Source of the DNA: Myxococcales bacterium
GTDB taxonomy: Bacteria > Myxococcota > Myxococcia > Myxococcales > JAJYLH01
Assembly (NCBI GenBank): GCA_021787845.1
Contig: JAJYLH010000012.1
Span: 1 to 64,000, forward strand
Length of the DNA stretch: 64,000 bases
Reading direction: 5' to 3'
Shown here: positions 40,624 to 48,601 of the stretch, in pieces
Layout: each line of letters opens with the position of its first letter
Numbering within the stretch: the first letter of the stretch is position 1
Made by a program: the position numbers and the translations under genes
The notes under the pieces: generated by a model
Told to the model about the DNA's origin: nothing
Database searches by the model: none
Seen by the model: only the letters and a program-made list of their open reading frames with translations

Positions 40624-43605
40624 TCACGGCGGGTCGGCGTAGCCCGCCGGCCTGTTGCCGCATTCCATGTTGTCGAGCCAGGAGATCGACGCGTGCGTCG
40701 AGCCTCCGAAGCCCGGCCAGCCGGAGGTGGAGACGGTGCCGTCGCCGTTGGAGATGACGATGTGCCCGGCGTAGCCGTTGCGCCGGTTGCGGTCCCAGAA
40801 GAGAATCACGCCGCACGGAGCGGTTCCCGCCCAGGGGTGGAGCTTGCCTTCGGCGCGGTAGGCGTCGAGGGAGTCCGCCGCGGTCGCTTTCTGAAGCTCC
40901 CGAACCGTGACCCCGGCGCCGTAGCGGAAAGCCTGGCTGACGAACGCCAGGCAGTAGTCCGAGTAGCTGTGGCCTTCGGCGAGTTGCTTGGCTTCCCAGG
41001 CGAGCGCTTCGCGCGAGTAGGCGTCGCAGCTTCCGGCATTGCACTGGTCGGGCGTGCCCGCCGGCTCGACCGCGCATCCGGCCGGGCAGGCCCTGACGGT
41101 CGAGAGCCGGCCGTTGGTGCACTGGTAGAGCGTGTTCGCGTTCGCTCCGACTTCCGATCCGCAGTACAGGCCGTCGCCCGCGGGGCAGCTCCCGCCAGCG
41201 CAGGCGTCGGGAGTGCCGGGCGGGTTGACCTGGCACCGGCTCGCGCAGACCTGCTGCACGCTGAGCCGCCCGCTCTGGCATCGGTAGAGCGTGTTCTGGT
41301 CGGCGCCGACCTCCGAGCCGCAGTAGAGCCCGTCCCCGGACGGGCACGGCGTCGCCCTGCACTGATCTTGCTGCCCCGGCGGGTTCACCTGGCAGCCGTT
41401 CGCGCACCTCTGGGATACCGCGAGCGTGCCATTGGTGCAGGTGTAGAGGGTGCTCGGCTCGGCGCCGACTTCCGACCCGCAGTAGAGCCCGTTGCCGGAG
41501 GGACAGGCGGCCGCCTTGCACTGATCTTGCTGGCCCGGCGGATTCACCTGGCAGCCGTTCGCGCACTTCTCGAGCGTGGTGAGGCCGCCATTCGTACACT
41601 GATAGAGCGTGTTCTGGTCCGCGCCGACCTCCGAGCCGCAGTAGACGCCGTTCCCCGACGGGCACGACGCGGTCTTGCACTGATCTTCCTGCCCCGATGG
41701 ATTGACCTGGCATCCGTTCGCGCACTTCTGCGACACCGTGAGCGATCCGTTCGTGCACTGGTAGAGCGTGCTCTGGTCCGCGCCGACCTCGGACCCGCAG
41801 TAGAGCCCGTTGCCGGAAGGGCACGACGCCGATTTGCACTGGTCCGGCGTCCCGGCCGCGTTCGCTTGGCATCCGCTCGGGCACGCCTGCGCCACCGTCA
41901 GCGTGCCGTTGGCGCAGTCGTAGAGCGTGTTCGCGTCGCCGCCGACTTCCGCTCCACAGTAGAGGCCGTTGCCCGAAGGGCAAGTCACTTGCTTGCACTG
42001 ATCTTCCTGGCCCGCGGGATTGACCTGGCATCCGTTGGCGCAGCGTTGCGAGACGGTGAGCGCGCCGTTGTCGCAGTCGTAGAGCGTGTTGGAGTCGGCG
42101 CCGACTTCGGAGCCGCAGTAGAGCCCGTTGCCCGATGGGCACGAACCGGACTTGCACGCGTCGGCGATCCCCGCCGAATTGACCTGGCATCCGTTCGCGC
42201 ACTGCTCGTGTACCGTGAGCGTCCCGTCGTTGCAGTCGTAGAGCGTGTTCGCGTTCGCGCCGACCTCCGAGCCGCAGTAGAGGCCGTTGCCCGCCGGGCA
42301 GCTCGTCCCGTTGCAGTAGTCGGCGACGCCGGCCGGGCTCTGATGACATCCGCTCGCGCACGTCTTGGCCACGGTGAACGCGCCGTCGGTGCATTGATAG
42401 AGGGTGCTCGCATCCTTGCCGACTTCCGAGCCGCAATACAGTCCATTGCCGCTCGGGCAACTCGTCGTCGACTTGCACGCGTCGGCCGACCCGGCGCTAT
42501 TCACCTGGCATCCACTGGAACAGCGTTGAGCGACCGCGAGCGTGCCATCGGTACACTGATAGAGCGTGTTGGCGTCTTCGCCGACTTCCGAACCGCAGTA
42601 GAGTCCGTTGCCGCTCGGGCAGCTCGGCTTGCAGGCGTCGGCGGTGCCCCCGCCGTTCACTTGGCACCCGTTCGAGCACTGCTGCACGGCCGTGACGTTC
42701 CCGTCGGTGCACTGATAGAGGGTGCTCGCATCCTTGCCGACTTCCGAGCCGCAGTAGAGTCCGTTGCCGCTGGGGCAGCTCGTCGCCTTGCAGGCGTCGG
42801 GCGTGCCGCCGCCGTTGTGTTGGCATCCGTTGGCGCAGTGGTCGGCGACGGTCAACGCGCCGCTGGCGCAGTGGTACAGAGTCGATGGATCGGCTCCGAC
42901 TTCCGATCCGCAGTAGAGCCCGTCGCCGTTCGGGCATCCGCTGCAGGCGTCGGGGAGGCCAGCGGGGTTGACCTGGCACGCGCCCGGGCAGCGCTCCTTG
43001 GATGAGACCACCCCGTCTTCGCAGTCGTAGAGGACGTTTGCGTCGAGCTGGAGCCGGCTGCCGCAGTAGAGTCCATTGCCGTCGGGGCACGAGGAGCAGG
43101 CGTCCTCGCTCCCGTTCGTGCCGTCGACGCAGATGCCCGGGCAGGTGGCGCTGACGAGAATCTGTCCCTTCTCGCAATCGTAGAGGGTCTGCGGGTCGCG
43201 GCCGAGGCGGTCGCCGCAATAGAGTCCGTCCCCGTCGGGGCAGGGGCAGGCGTCGGCGACGCCGTCGGCTCCGATGACGCACTGGCCGGCGCACGCTTGC
43301 GCGACGGCGATCTGACCATCCTTGCAGGCATAGAGCTTGGTTGGGTCGAGCCCCAGCGTCTGCCCGCAGTACTCGCCATCGCCGTTGGGGCAGGCGGACC
43401 CGGCGTCGGGGTAGTCGGTGGGGACCTTCTGGAACGGGTCGCCGGCATCGGCCTCGGCGCCGCTGCCGCCGTCCGGCAGGCCCGAGCTCGACGCGTCGCC
43501 GGGCGCGTTCTCGGAGGGAACCTTGGCGGCCTGCGCGCACGCGGTGACGACGAACGCCGCCAGAATCCAGCCGCATCGTGCCTTGCGCCAGCCTGCGATG
43601 GACAT
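40624..43605 (-). CDS. Secreted 15-repeat Cys-rich lipoprotein with CHAP/NlpC-like C-terminal domain
   Basis: 993 residues from the ATG at 43605, which has GGAGG. Lipobox VVTAC (Cys 23). Fifteen tandem units of about 47-50 residues follow (about 70-840), each reading roughly CPSGNGLYCGSEVG, then a TLYxC block and a CANGCQVN block. Six Cys per unit suggest three disulfides. The last 130 residues are a separate domain with YCLAFVSQAFRYGAG, WAGTAPCGVILFW and YAGHIVISNGDGTVSTSGW. The Cys and later His match the CHAP/NlpC-P60 pattern of peptidoglycan amidases or endopeptidases. I infer a wall-binding repeat arm with a peptidoglycan hydrolase head. Repeat units 4-13 are highly similar, showing recent expansion. 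Confidence 0.8.
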   Translation of the reverse strand: MSIAGWRKARCGWILAAFVVTACAQAAKVPSENAPGDASSSGLPDGGSGAEADAGDPFQKVPTDYPDAGSACPNGDGEYCGQTLGLDPTKLYACKDGQIAVAQACAGQCVIGADGVADACPCPDGDGLYCGDRLGRDPQTLYDCEKGQILVSATCPGICVDGTNGSEDACSSCPDGNGLYCGSRLQLDANVLYDCEDGVVSSKERCPGACQVNPAGLPDACSGCPNGDGLYCGSEVGADPSTLYHCASGALTVADHCANGCQHNGGGTPDACKATSCPSGNGLYCGSEVGKDASTLYQCTDGNVTAVQQCSNGCQVNGGGTADACKPSCPSGNGLYCGSEVGEDANTLYQCTDGTLAVAQRCSSGCQVNSAGSADACKSTTSCPSGNGLYCGSEVGKDASTLYQCTDGAFTVAKTCASGCHQSPAGVADYCNGTSCPAGNGLYCGSEVGANANTLYDCNDGTLTVHEQCANGCQVNSAGIADACKSGSCPSGNGLYCGSEVGADSNTLYDCDNGALTVSQRCANGCQVNPAGQEDQCKQVTCPSGNGLYCGAEVGGDANTLYDCANGTLTVAQACPSGCQANAAGTPDQCKSASCPSGNGLYCGSEVGADQSTLYQCTNGSLTVSQKCANGCQVNPSGQEDQCKTASCPSGNGVYCGSEVGADQNTLYQCTNGGLTTLEKCANGCQVNPPGQQDQCKAAACPSGNGLYCGSEVGAEPSTLYTCTNGTLAVSQRCANGCQVNPPGQQDQCRATPCPSGDGLYCGSEVGADQNTLYRCQSGRLSVQQVCASRCQVNPPGTPDACAGGSCPAGDGLYCGSEVGANANTLYQCTNGRLSTVRACPAGCAVEPAGTPDQCNAGSCDAYSREALAWEAKQLAEGHSYSDYCLAFVSQAFRYGAGVTVRELQKATAADSLDAYRAEGKLHPWAGTAPCGVILFWDRNRRNGYAGHIVISNGDGTVSTSGWPGFGGSTHASISWLDNMECGNRPAGYADPP

Positions 43606-43744
43606 CGCGCGACCTCCGGCGCCCGATTCTCCCGCTCGCGCGCCGGTGCGCCATCGGACAACCGGCGGACGAAAGGCGATCGATCGCGTCCGAGGCGCAG
43701 CGAGCCGCCTCGGCGCCGAGTAGACTTCCGCCGGGAGGCGTGCT

Positions 43745-44857
43745 TTGGACAAGCGAGCGGATCTCTGGCTGCAGAACCTCCGCGACGAGCGCGACGGCGC
43801 GGCGCTGTATGAAGGGATGGCGGCGCTCGAGAAGAACCCGGCGCGAGCGGCGAGCTTTCGAGAGCTCGCCCAGGCCGAGCGCCGTCACGCGGAGTTGTGG
43901 GCGCAAAAGCTCGTCGCGCAAGGCGTGGCGCTGCCGGCGGACGCGCCCTCGTCGCGGGTGCGATTGACGTTGTGGCTCGCCCGGCGCCTGGGGGTCGCGG
44001 CGGTGCTCGGCCAGGTGGTCGAGACCGAGACCGTCGATGCCGACAAGTACGCGCAGCAGGGCGAGGACGCGGCGGCGCTGGTGGCGGAGGAGCAGGAGCA
44101 TCGGGACGTGCTCGCGCGCATGCGCGGGCCCGCGACCGGCGGCGCCGCGGGGGCCATCGTCACCCGCGAGCGCTGGCACAAGGGCGGTCGCGCCGGGTCG
44201 ATCCGGGCGGCGGTCTTTGGCATGAACGACGGGCTCATCTCCAACCTGTCGCTGGTCTTGGGCGTTGCCGCGGCGGGCGCGGCCGACCGAGCGCTGGTCG
44301 TCACCGGACTCGCGGGGCTCCTCGCCGGCGCCTGCTCGATGGCGGCTGGCGAGTACACGTCCGTCGCGAGCCAGCGCGACCTGCTCCGCCGCCAAATCGA
44401 TCTCGAGCGCCGCGAGCTCGCCGAGGATCCCCGCGAAGAGGCTGCCGAGATCGCTCTCATCTTCGAGCAGAAGGGACTGTCGCCGGAGCAGGTCGGCCGC
44501 ACGACGAGCGAAATCCTCAAGAACCCGGAAGCGGCGCTCGACACCCTCGTGCGCGAAGAGCTGGGCCTCGACCCCAGCGACCTCGGCTCGCCCCTGAGCG
44601 CGGCGCTCTCCTCCTTCGCGATGTTCGCTGTCGGCGCCGCGATGCCCATCCTGCCGTTCCTCTTCGCCCGCGGCTGGACCGCGGTCGGCATCGCCAGCGG
44701 TCTCGCGGCGGCTCTCCTCATTGCCGTCGGCACCCTGCTCGGCATCCTCGCCGGCACGAGTCCCATCAAGTCCGCCGCCCGGATGGTCGGACTCGCCGCC
44801 CTCGCCGCGGCAGTCACTTTCGGATTGGGCCGGCTCGTCGGCAAGACGGTGGGATGA
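43745..44857 (+). CDS. Rubrerythrin-VIT1 fusion, MbfA-like iron exporter
   Basis: 370 residues from a TTG with GGGAGG six bases upstream. Residues 1-140 form a ferritin-like four-helix bundle with di-iron Glu/His positions (ERDGAALYEG, AQAERRHAELWAQ, VVETETVDADKY, AEEQEHRDVL). Residues 150-370 are a VIT1/CCC1-type transporter (GSIRAAVFGMNDGLISNLSL, SMAAGEYTSVASQRD) with about five membrane helices. The same fusion occurs in MbfA, a membrane-bound ferritin that exports iron and protects from peroxide. Both halves look intact. Divergent from the Cys-rich lipoprotein gene (139-bp gap). Confidence 0.88.
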   Translation: MDKRADLWLQNLRDERDGAALYEGMAALEKNPARAASFRELAQAERRHAELWAQKLVAQGVALPADAPSSRVRLTLWLARRLGVAAVLGQVVETETVDADKYAQQGEDAAALVAEEQEHRDVLARMRGPATGGAAGAIVTRERWHKGGRAGSIRAAVFGMNDGLISNLSLVLGVAAAGAADRALVVTGLAGLLAGACSMAAGEYTSVASQRDLLRRQIDLERRELAEDPREEAAEIALIFEQKGLSPEQVGRTTSEILKNPEAALDTLVREELGLDPSDLGSPLSAALSSFAMFAVGAAMPILPFLFARGWTAVGIASGLAAALLIAVGTLLGILAGTSPIKSAARMVGLAALAAAVTFGLGRLVGKTVG

Positions 44858-44873
44858 GACCGCTAGCCTCCGA

Positions 44874-45521
44874 TCATGGCGCACGAACAGGATGGACAGG
44901 AAGGTTCGTGTAGGTGTCGACCTCTCGCGGCTCGTGACAAGCCGCGACGAACGCATCGCACAGTGAAGTGCTGGGCCACGAGGTCAGCATCCGAGCGAGA
45001 AACGGTGTCCCCAATCCCGCGTCGTAGTCCTCGTCGCGAATTCGCACACTGGATTCGCTGGCGACAAGATAGACATCGCGACATTCGGTGCCGAGCGCTC
45101 CAAAGATATCTGAGTGGCAGATGGCAAAGATGAGCGATGCATGCCCCCTAAACGGGGCAAGCCACCCGCGAAGGTCGCCAGGCGAAACCCATTCTGGACC
45201 TGGACGGAACCCGCGTTGGTCGGGACGAGTGACAATCCCCTCCTTGCGGCCATGGTTGGCGACCACCATCACGAGGTTGTCGCTGGTCTCGGCCCGCAGC
45301 GCGATCAGATTCAGCTCGCGCTCCAGCGAGGCCCGCGTCGGGGGAAACAGGTGAAAGCCGTGTTCGCCGACAAGGCCAGATGGGGCGAAGACCAGCAAGT
45401 TCTCACGACTGACCCCGGCTCTTCGTCCAGCTTCCAGCGTGACCATCAAGTCGCGGCGGCAGATCTCCCGGTCTCCCGGGTGATCGAATCGCGCGGCCCA
45501 CGCGATGAGAAACTGCGCCAT
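44874..45521 (-). CDS. Legumain/caspase-like cysteine peptidase (clan CD), operon gene 4
   Basis: 215 residues. The layout follows the C13/C14 fold: N-terminal strand FLIAWAARFDHPGDREICRR, then an AGRRAGVSRENLLVF segment, a strand ending in the catalytic His (LVMVVANHG, His 90-Gly 91), and a strand ending in the catalytic Cys (LIFAICHSD, Cys 135). A later YLVASESSVRIRDEDYDAG resembles the ATTASNPEESS-like strand of legumains. No signal peptide, so it acts in the cytoplasm, unlike secreted legumains. Its ATG overlaps the preceding stop (TGATG). It is the last gene of a four-gene operon with an ABC-type ATPase and looks like its effector. Homology is by pattern, so moderate confidence. Confidence 0.65.
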   Translation of the reverse strand: MAQFLIAWAARFDHPGDREICRRDLMVTLEAGRRAGVSRENLLVFAPSGLVGEHGFHLFPPTRASLERELNLIALRAETSDNLVMVVANHGRKEGIVTRPDQRGFRPGPEWVSPGDLRGWLAPFRGHASLIFAICHSDIFGALGTECRDVYLVASESSVRIRDEDYDAGLGTPFLARMLTSWPSTSLCDAFVAACHEPREVDTYTNLPVHPVRAP

Positions 45522-45910
45522 CAGTTCAGCTCGATAAAGACAAACGGTACCCCAGACTCGGTTCTCGGCTGCGGGGGAAATTCGGCCGTCACTTCTGAGA
45601 CACGCGAGAAATCGGGCGCGATGAAGTAGTAACGCGCACGGTGTCCCCACTTTGCCCGCGGACTCGGATCGACAAACGCAACCCAAGCCTCTTCGAACCC
45701 TTCGTCCTGTGGCGGCTGGATGGGGTTGAAGGCGAGATCGAGCAGCAAATCTCGTGCAACGGGAGAAGAAGAGAGACGGACCCGCGCCCCGGCGCCAAGG
45801 TCGTCCCTCAGCTTGTCGAGAACGAATGCGCGCGCGTCTTCGAACTGGGCCGCAGGTGGTACCACGACCTTGTACTCGCCTTTGAGGGCATCGGTGTAGC
45901 TCGGCGCCAC
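45521..45910 (-). CDS. Unknown small protein, operon gene 3
   Basis: 129 residues beginning at a GTG that overlaps the ATPase stop (TAGTG), with GGAG eight bases upstream. No membrane span or signal peptide. It has a mixed alpha/beta look: FEDARAFVLDKLRDDLGAGA, then strands VRLSSSPV and WVAFVDPSPRA, an aromatic-rich segment RARYYFIAPDF, and an acidic end ESGVPFVFIELN. I do not recognise it. Its place between ATPase and peptidase, with one-base overlaps on both sides, suggests an adaptor, substrate or inhibitor of the peptidase made in matched amounts. Confidence 0.7.
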   Translation of the reverse strand: MAPSYTDALKGEYKVVVPPAAQFEDARAFVLDKLRDDLGAGARVRLSSSPVARDLLLDLAFNPIQPPQDEGFEEAWVAFVDPSPRAKWGHRARYYFIAPDFSRVSEVTAEFPPQPRTESGVPFVFIELN

Positions 45911-46977
45911 TACCGCTCCTCCGGATCAGCAAGCCTGAAGACCAGCTCTCCCGGCACAGAGCCCGAAATGAGCACCGAGTGCGTGGTCACGATGAACTGG
46001 GTCGTCGGCAGGAATGCGCACAAAGCCGGGAGCATGATCCGTTGCCATCCCGGATGGAGGTGCTGCTCGATCTCGTCGATGAGGACGATGCCGTTCGCGG
46101 GTGCCCGGTAGGCGAGCTCCGCGAAGAGCAGCAGAATCGCGCGCTGGCCGTCGCTCAGGCCCTCGATGTCCCGCGGGCGGCCGTGCTCGAGGATGAGCGG
46201 CATCAGGTCGTCCGACGGCTCGATGGTCGGGATGCTCTTGAAGAGCGACGGCATCGACAGCACCTCGCGCATGCGTCCGAACCAGCCATCGCGGTCCATC
46301 CGGTCTGGCGCGAGCATCGCCAACGCGATCCGGCCGGCCAACGACTTGAACCGCTCGTTGTCCTCCGCCAGCGCGCCGACTCGGGGCTGGTGGCGCAGTG
46401 TCGCGAGCGTCGCCGCGTCAAAGGACTGGAGGATGTCGCGCCGCGCAGACAGATACACGAACGGAGCGCGCGAGGCGTCGCCTCGAATTTCCTCCTCCAC
46501 CCGAACGCGTTGCGCTTCCTCCTCCGGCGAGAGCTGCACGATCGGTTTCTCTGGCGAATCGATGGCCTCGACCCGCCAGCCTTTGCCGGTCAGAACCTGC
46601 TCCAACGTCAGGGCAGTCAGCGCGAACGGAGCCTGCTCGCCATCGGATCTCTCATGGGCGCCAGCGATTTCCCGACGAATTCGGACACGCTGCTTCTTCT
46701 CGGCGTACGGGTGGACGACACCTTCGAGCTCGATGAACGCGGGTTTGCCCTCCCCCGCCGCGGCATCCGAGACGTCCTTGGCTCCGAGCCGCGGACCCTT
46801 CAACAGGTCGTCGAGCCCACCTAGGGTCGAGGCGATCGCCCGAAGGAAGGTTGACTTCCCCGAACCGTTCGGCCCGATGACCACGTAGGTGGTCGTCACG
46901 ACGTCACCGGATGGGAGCGAAAGATCGAGCGAGCGGATCGACCGCAGGTTCTCGATGTGGATGCGGGTCAGGTGCAT
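45910..46977 (-). CDS. ABC-type (SMC/RecF-like) ATPase, operon gene 2
   Basis: 355 residues. N-terminal strand MHLTRIHIENLRSIRSLDL, Walker A GPNGSGKST (residues 35-43), a central helical region with LSARRDILQSF, signature-like GLSDGQRAILLLF, Walker B IVLIDEIEQHLHPGW and switch His in IVTTHS. The order fits the AAA_21/AAA_15 group of solitary ATPases used in conflict systems such as Septu, PARIS and the ATPase half of OLD proteins. No TOPRIM, HNH or other nuclease part is present. It starts 12 bp after gene 1 and overlaps gene 3 by one base. A role as an ATP-dependent sensor that controls the peptidase is inferred. Confidence 0.85.
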   Translation of the reverse strand: MHLTRIHIENLRSIRSLDLSLPSGDVVTTTYVVIGPNGSGKSTFLRAIASTLGGLDDLLKGPRLGAKDVSDAAAGEGKPAFIELEGVVHPYAEKKQRVRIRREIAGAHERSDGEQAPFALTALTLEQVLTGKGWRVEAIDSPEKPIVQLSPEEEAQRVRVEEEIRGDASRAPFVYLSARRDILQSFDAATLATLRHQPRVGALAEDNERFKSLAGRIALAMLAPDRMDRDGWFGRMREVLSMPSLFKSIPTIEPSDDLMPLILEHGRPRDIEGLSDGQRAILLLFAELAYRAPANGIVLIDEIEQHLHPGWQRIMLPALCAFLPTTQFIVTTHSVLISGSVPGELVFRLADPEER

Positions 46978-46989
46978 CGGAGATCCCCA

Positions 46990-47616
46990 CTATCCCAGCG
47001 GTTGGTCGAGATACGTGAACAAGGGCGCGTTGGCAAGGTCGTTGAGCTCGCGCGCCGCGCGCTCGTAGTTCCGGAACGCCTGGAGGTAGGCGTTTCGGGC
47101 ATCAATCTGTTCTTGCGTCGGAGCAGGGATCCGGCGATAGGCCCGCCCGCACTGGAGCCCGATGACGAACAGCGAGCGGCCACAGACTCCGGCGATCAGC
47201 GGGAGCCGCATTCGTCCGGCCTCATCGTCGAGTAGAGCGCGCGCCTGCCGGAGACCTTCGCGTTCGATGACGTGGATCTGGATCTCATCATCGTCCAGCA
47301 CGAAACGAGGAAGCGAATCCGAACGAAGAGAATCGGTCCGCAGGAGTAGCTCGTCGAGGCTCATCCTCATATCACGTCGCGCCGCTTGCCAGTGGTGAGG
47401 CCATGACACCTCCACGAGAAGAGAACTGGCACCGAACATCACACCGACGCGGAACTCGGCAGGAGCCGCACGAAAACTTGGCCCCAGGCTGGCTTCCACA
47501 CCCGGACTCAACGAAAGAAAGTCGCTTGTGAGGGCGTCGACGTTAGCCTGCGACAGGGAGCCTGATGCACCTGCTCGAGCCAACGCCTTCTGAAACTCCT
47601 GCCAGTCCCTCACCAT
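46990..47616 (-). CDS. Unknown protein, operon gene 1
   Basis: 208 residues starting MVRDWQEFQKALARAGASGS; the frame is open 99 codons further up but that part overlaps a dispersed repeat and shows no family features. The protein is mainly alpha/beta: a central IQIHVIEREGLRQARALLDD and LPLIAGVCGRSLFVIGLQCG, then a helical end (YLQAFRNYERAARELNDLAN). No membrane helix. There is no Shine-Dalgarno sequence, but TATAGT lies seven bases before the ATG, as expected of a leaderless message. Not recognised. It may be the sensor or a TIR/effector-binding partner; nothing in the sequence decides this. Confidence 0.65.
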   Translation of the reverse strand: MVRDWQEFQKALARAGASGSLSQANVDALTSDFLSLSPGVEASLGPSFRAAPAEFRVGVMFGASSLLVEVSWPHHWQAARRDMRMSLDELLLRTDSLRSDSLPRFVLDDDEIQIHVIEREGLRQARALLDDEAGRMRLPLIAGVCGRSLFVIGLQCGRAYRRIPAPTQEQIDARNAYLQAFRNYERAARELNDLANAPLFTYLDQPLG

Positions 47617-47623
47617 CGAGCCG

Positions 47624-47629
47624 ACTATA
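47624..47629 (-). promoter_or_regulatory. -10 element for a leaderless operon start
   Basis: TATAGT on the minus strand, with CGGCTCG between it and the ATG of the 208-residue gene. Transcription would begin at or next to the A of the start codon. No convincing -35 is present. Confidence 0.4.
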
Positions 47630-47709
47630 CGCGAGCCGCCGCCCGCGCGCTCGTCTTCATCCGGAGCTGACCTCTGGGCCATCCGCCCTGATGCGTGCCC
47701 GCCGGCCGG

Positions 47710-47743
47710 TTGCGCGCCCAGCGGCACCCCCGTCGGCTCTCGG
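47710..47743. repeat. Direct repeat flanking the HEPN-MNT module (copy 1)
   Basis: Contains CCCAGCGGCACCCCCGT followed by a variable GGCT-CGG end and TCGCC 10 bases on. The same string is at 48602-48633 in the same orientation, about 0.9 kb away, on the other side of the HEPN-MNT pair. Confidence 0.6.
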
Positions 47744-47780
47744 CTACGGCATCGCCTGACGCGGCGCCGCGCTCCCGGCA

Positions 47781-48173
47781 TCATCCCGCCCGAACGCCCG
47801 CCTCGGCCCAGGCGCGAAGCTGCCGCAAGAGTTCTCGCGCCGCAGGGCGGTCGAGCGGAGCCGAGGTGGACGCGAGGAAGTCGTAGCGGGCCTCGACCGC
47901 GAATGGGGTCCAAACGTCCAGCTCGGACAAGGCATCCGGCAGTGGATGCCCCGCGTCCGACAGGAGGTCCGCAAGCTCCCCGAGATCGTGCGTCTTGCGA
48001 TACACCACCACGTGCGCTGCGAGCACGGCCTTGAACAGCTTTTCCGCGGCTTGCTGGAAGTGGAACCCGACCACCTCGTCGGCGATGTCGGCGTCGGCGA
48101 GCACGCGATCGAGGAGGAGCTCGTCCTACGCGGCTTTGGCGAGCAACCGTTCGGCGAGATCACGAGGTCTCAA
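47781..48173 (-). pseudogene. HEPN-domain toxin gene interrupted by an in-frame TAG
   Basis: From a TTG at 48173 (overlapping the MNT gene by 14 bp) the frame reads RPRDLAERLLAKAA, then TAG at 48126-48128, then DELLLDRVLADADIADEVVG and onward to the stop. The pre-stop and post-stop parts together match the usual HEPN start, so the stop looks like a GAG-to-TAG change. The rest has the HEPN core: FHFQQAAEKLFKAVL, the YRKTHDLGEL region with the RNase-type Arg/His pair, and a helical end. Restart at the GTG at 48104 (108 codons) is possible. HEPN-MNT pairs are known toxin-antitoxin systems in which MNT modifies HEPN. Confidence 0.7.
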
Positions 48174-48480
48174 GCAGCACCCGGCCTTCCTTCAGCGCGG
48201 GGTACAGAGCCGTTCCTGGCAGCCCGCCCCATTCGGCGACGTCGCGGTCGGTGACGACCAGCAGGTCGACCGGGATGCGCAGCGGGCGCAGGACGCGCCG
48301 CAGACGGACCAGCTCGGCGCGCCGATCGACAAGCCCGGGCTCGACCACGAGCAAGTCCACATCGCTTTCGGGGCCGGCATCGCCGCGAGCATGGGACCCG
48401 AACAGGATGAGCGTCGCCGAAGGCGCTGCCTCTCGGAGTAGCTCCGCGGCACGCGCGATGGTCTCGGGAACGACGCCCAT
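48160..48480 (-). CDS. MNT-type nucleotidyltransferase antitoxin
   Basis: 106 residues. The minimal nucleotidyltransferase motif is complete: LILFGSHARGDAGPESDVDL, i.e. GS-x9-DxD, with a further Asp in IPVDLLVVTDRD. Small MNT proteins of this kind AMPylate or otherwise modify a HEPN partner encoded next to them, silencing its RNase activity. It precedes and overlaps the HEPN gene. It looks intact although the HEPN gene is interrupted, which is the pairing expected if the toxin was lost first. Cytoplasmic. Confidence 0.85.
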   Translation of the reverse strand: MGVVPETIARAAELLREAAPSATLILFGSHARGDAGPESDVDLLVVEPGLVDRRAELVRLRRVLRPLRIPVDLLVVTDRDVAEWGGLPGTALYPALKEGRVLLETS

Positions 48481-48601
48481 GCCTGGAAGCTAGCACCCCT
48501 ATCCGGTTGACGCACTTGCCCCGACGTTGGAGCCGACACGTAACAACCGTCCGAACTCCGCGTCAATCGGAGTCACCGAAGCCAGCTCTCGCGATTCGGG
48601 C

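Noticed and set aside
40693-43005. A 770-codon plus-strand open frame
   Set aside because: Antisense to the 15-repeat gene and mirrors its repeats; no independent start site or motif.
46990-47913. Longer start for the first gene of the ATPase-peptidase operon
   Set aside because: The extra 99 codons pass through a dispersed direct repeat, are Arg/Gly/Pro-rich and antisense-like, and the ATG at 47616 has a -10 element placed for leaderless transcription.
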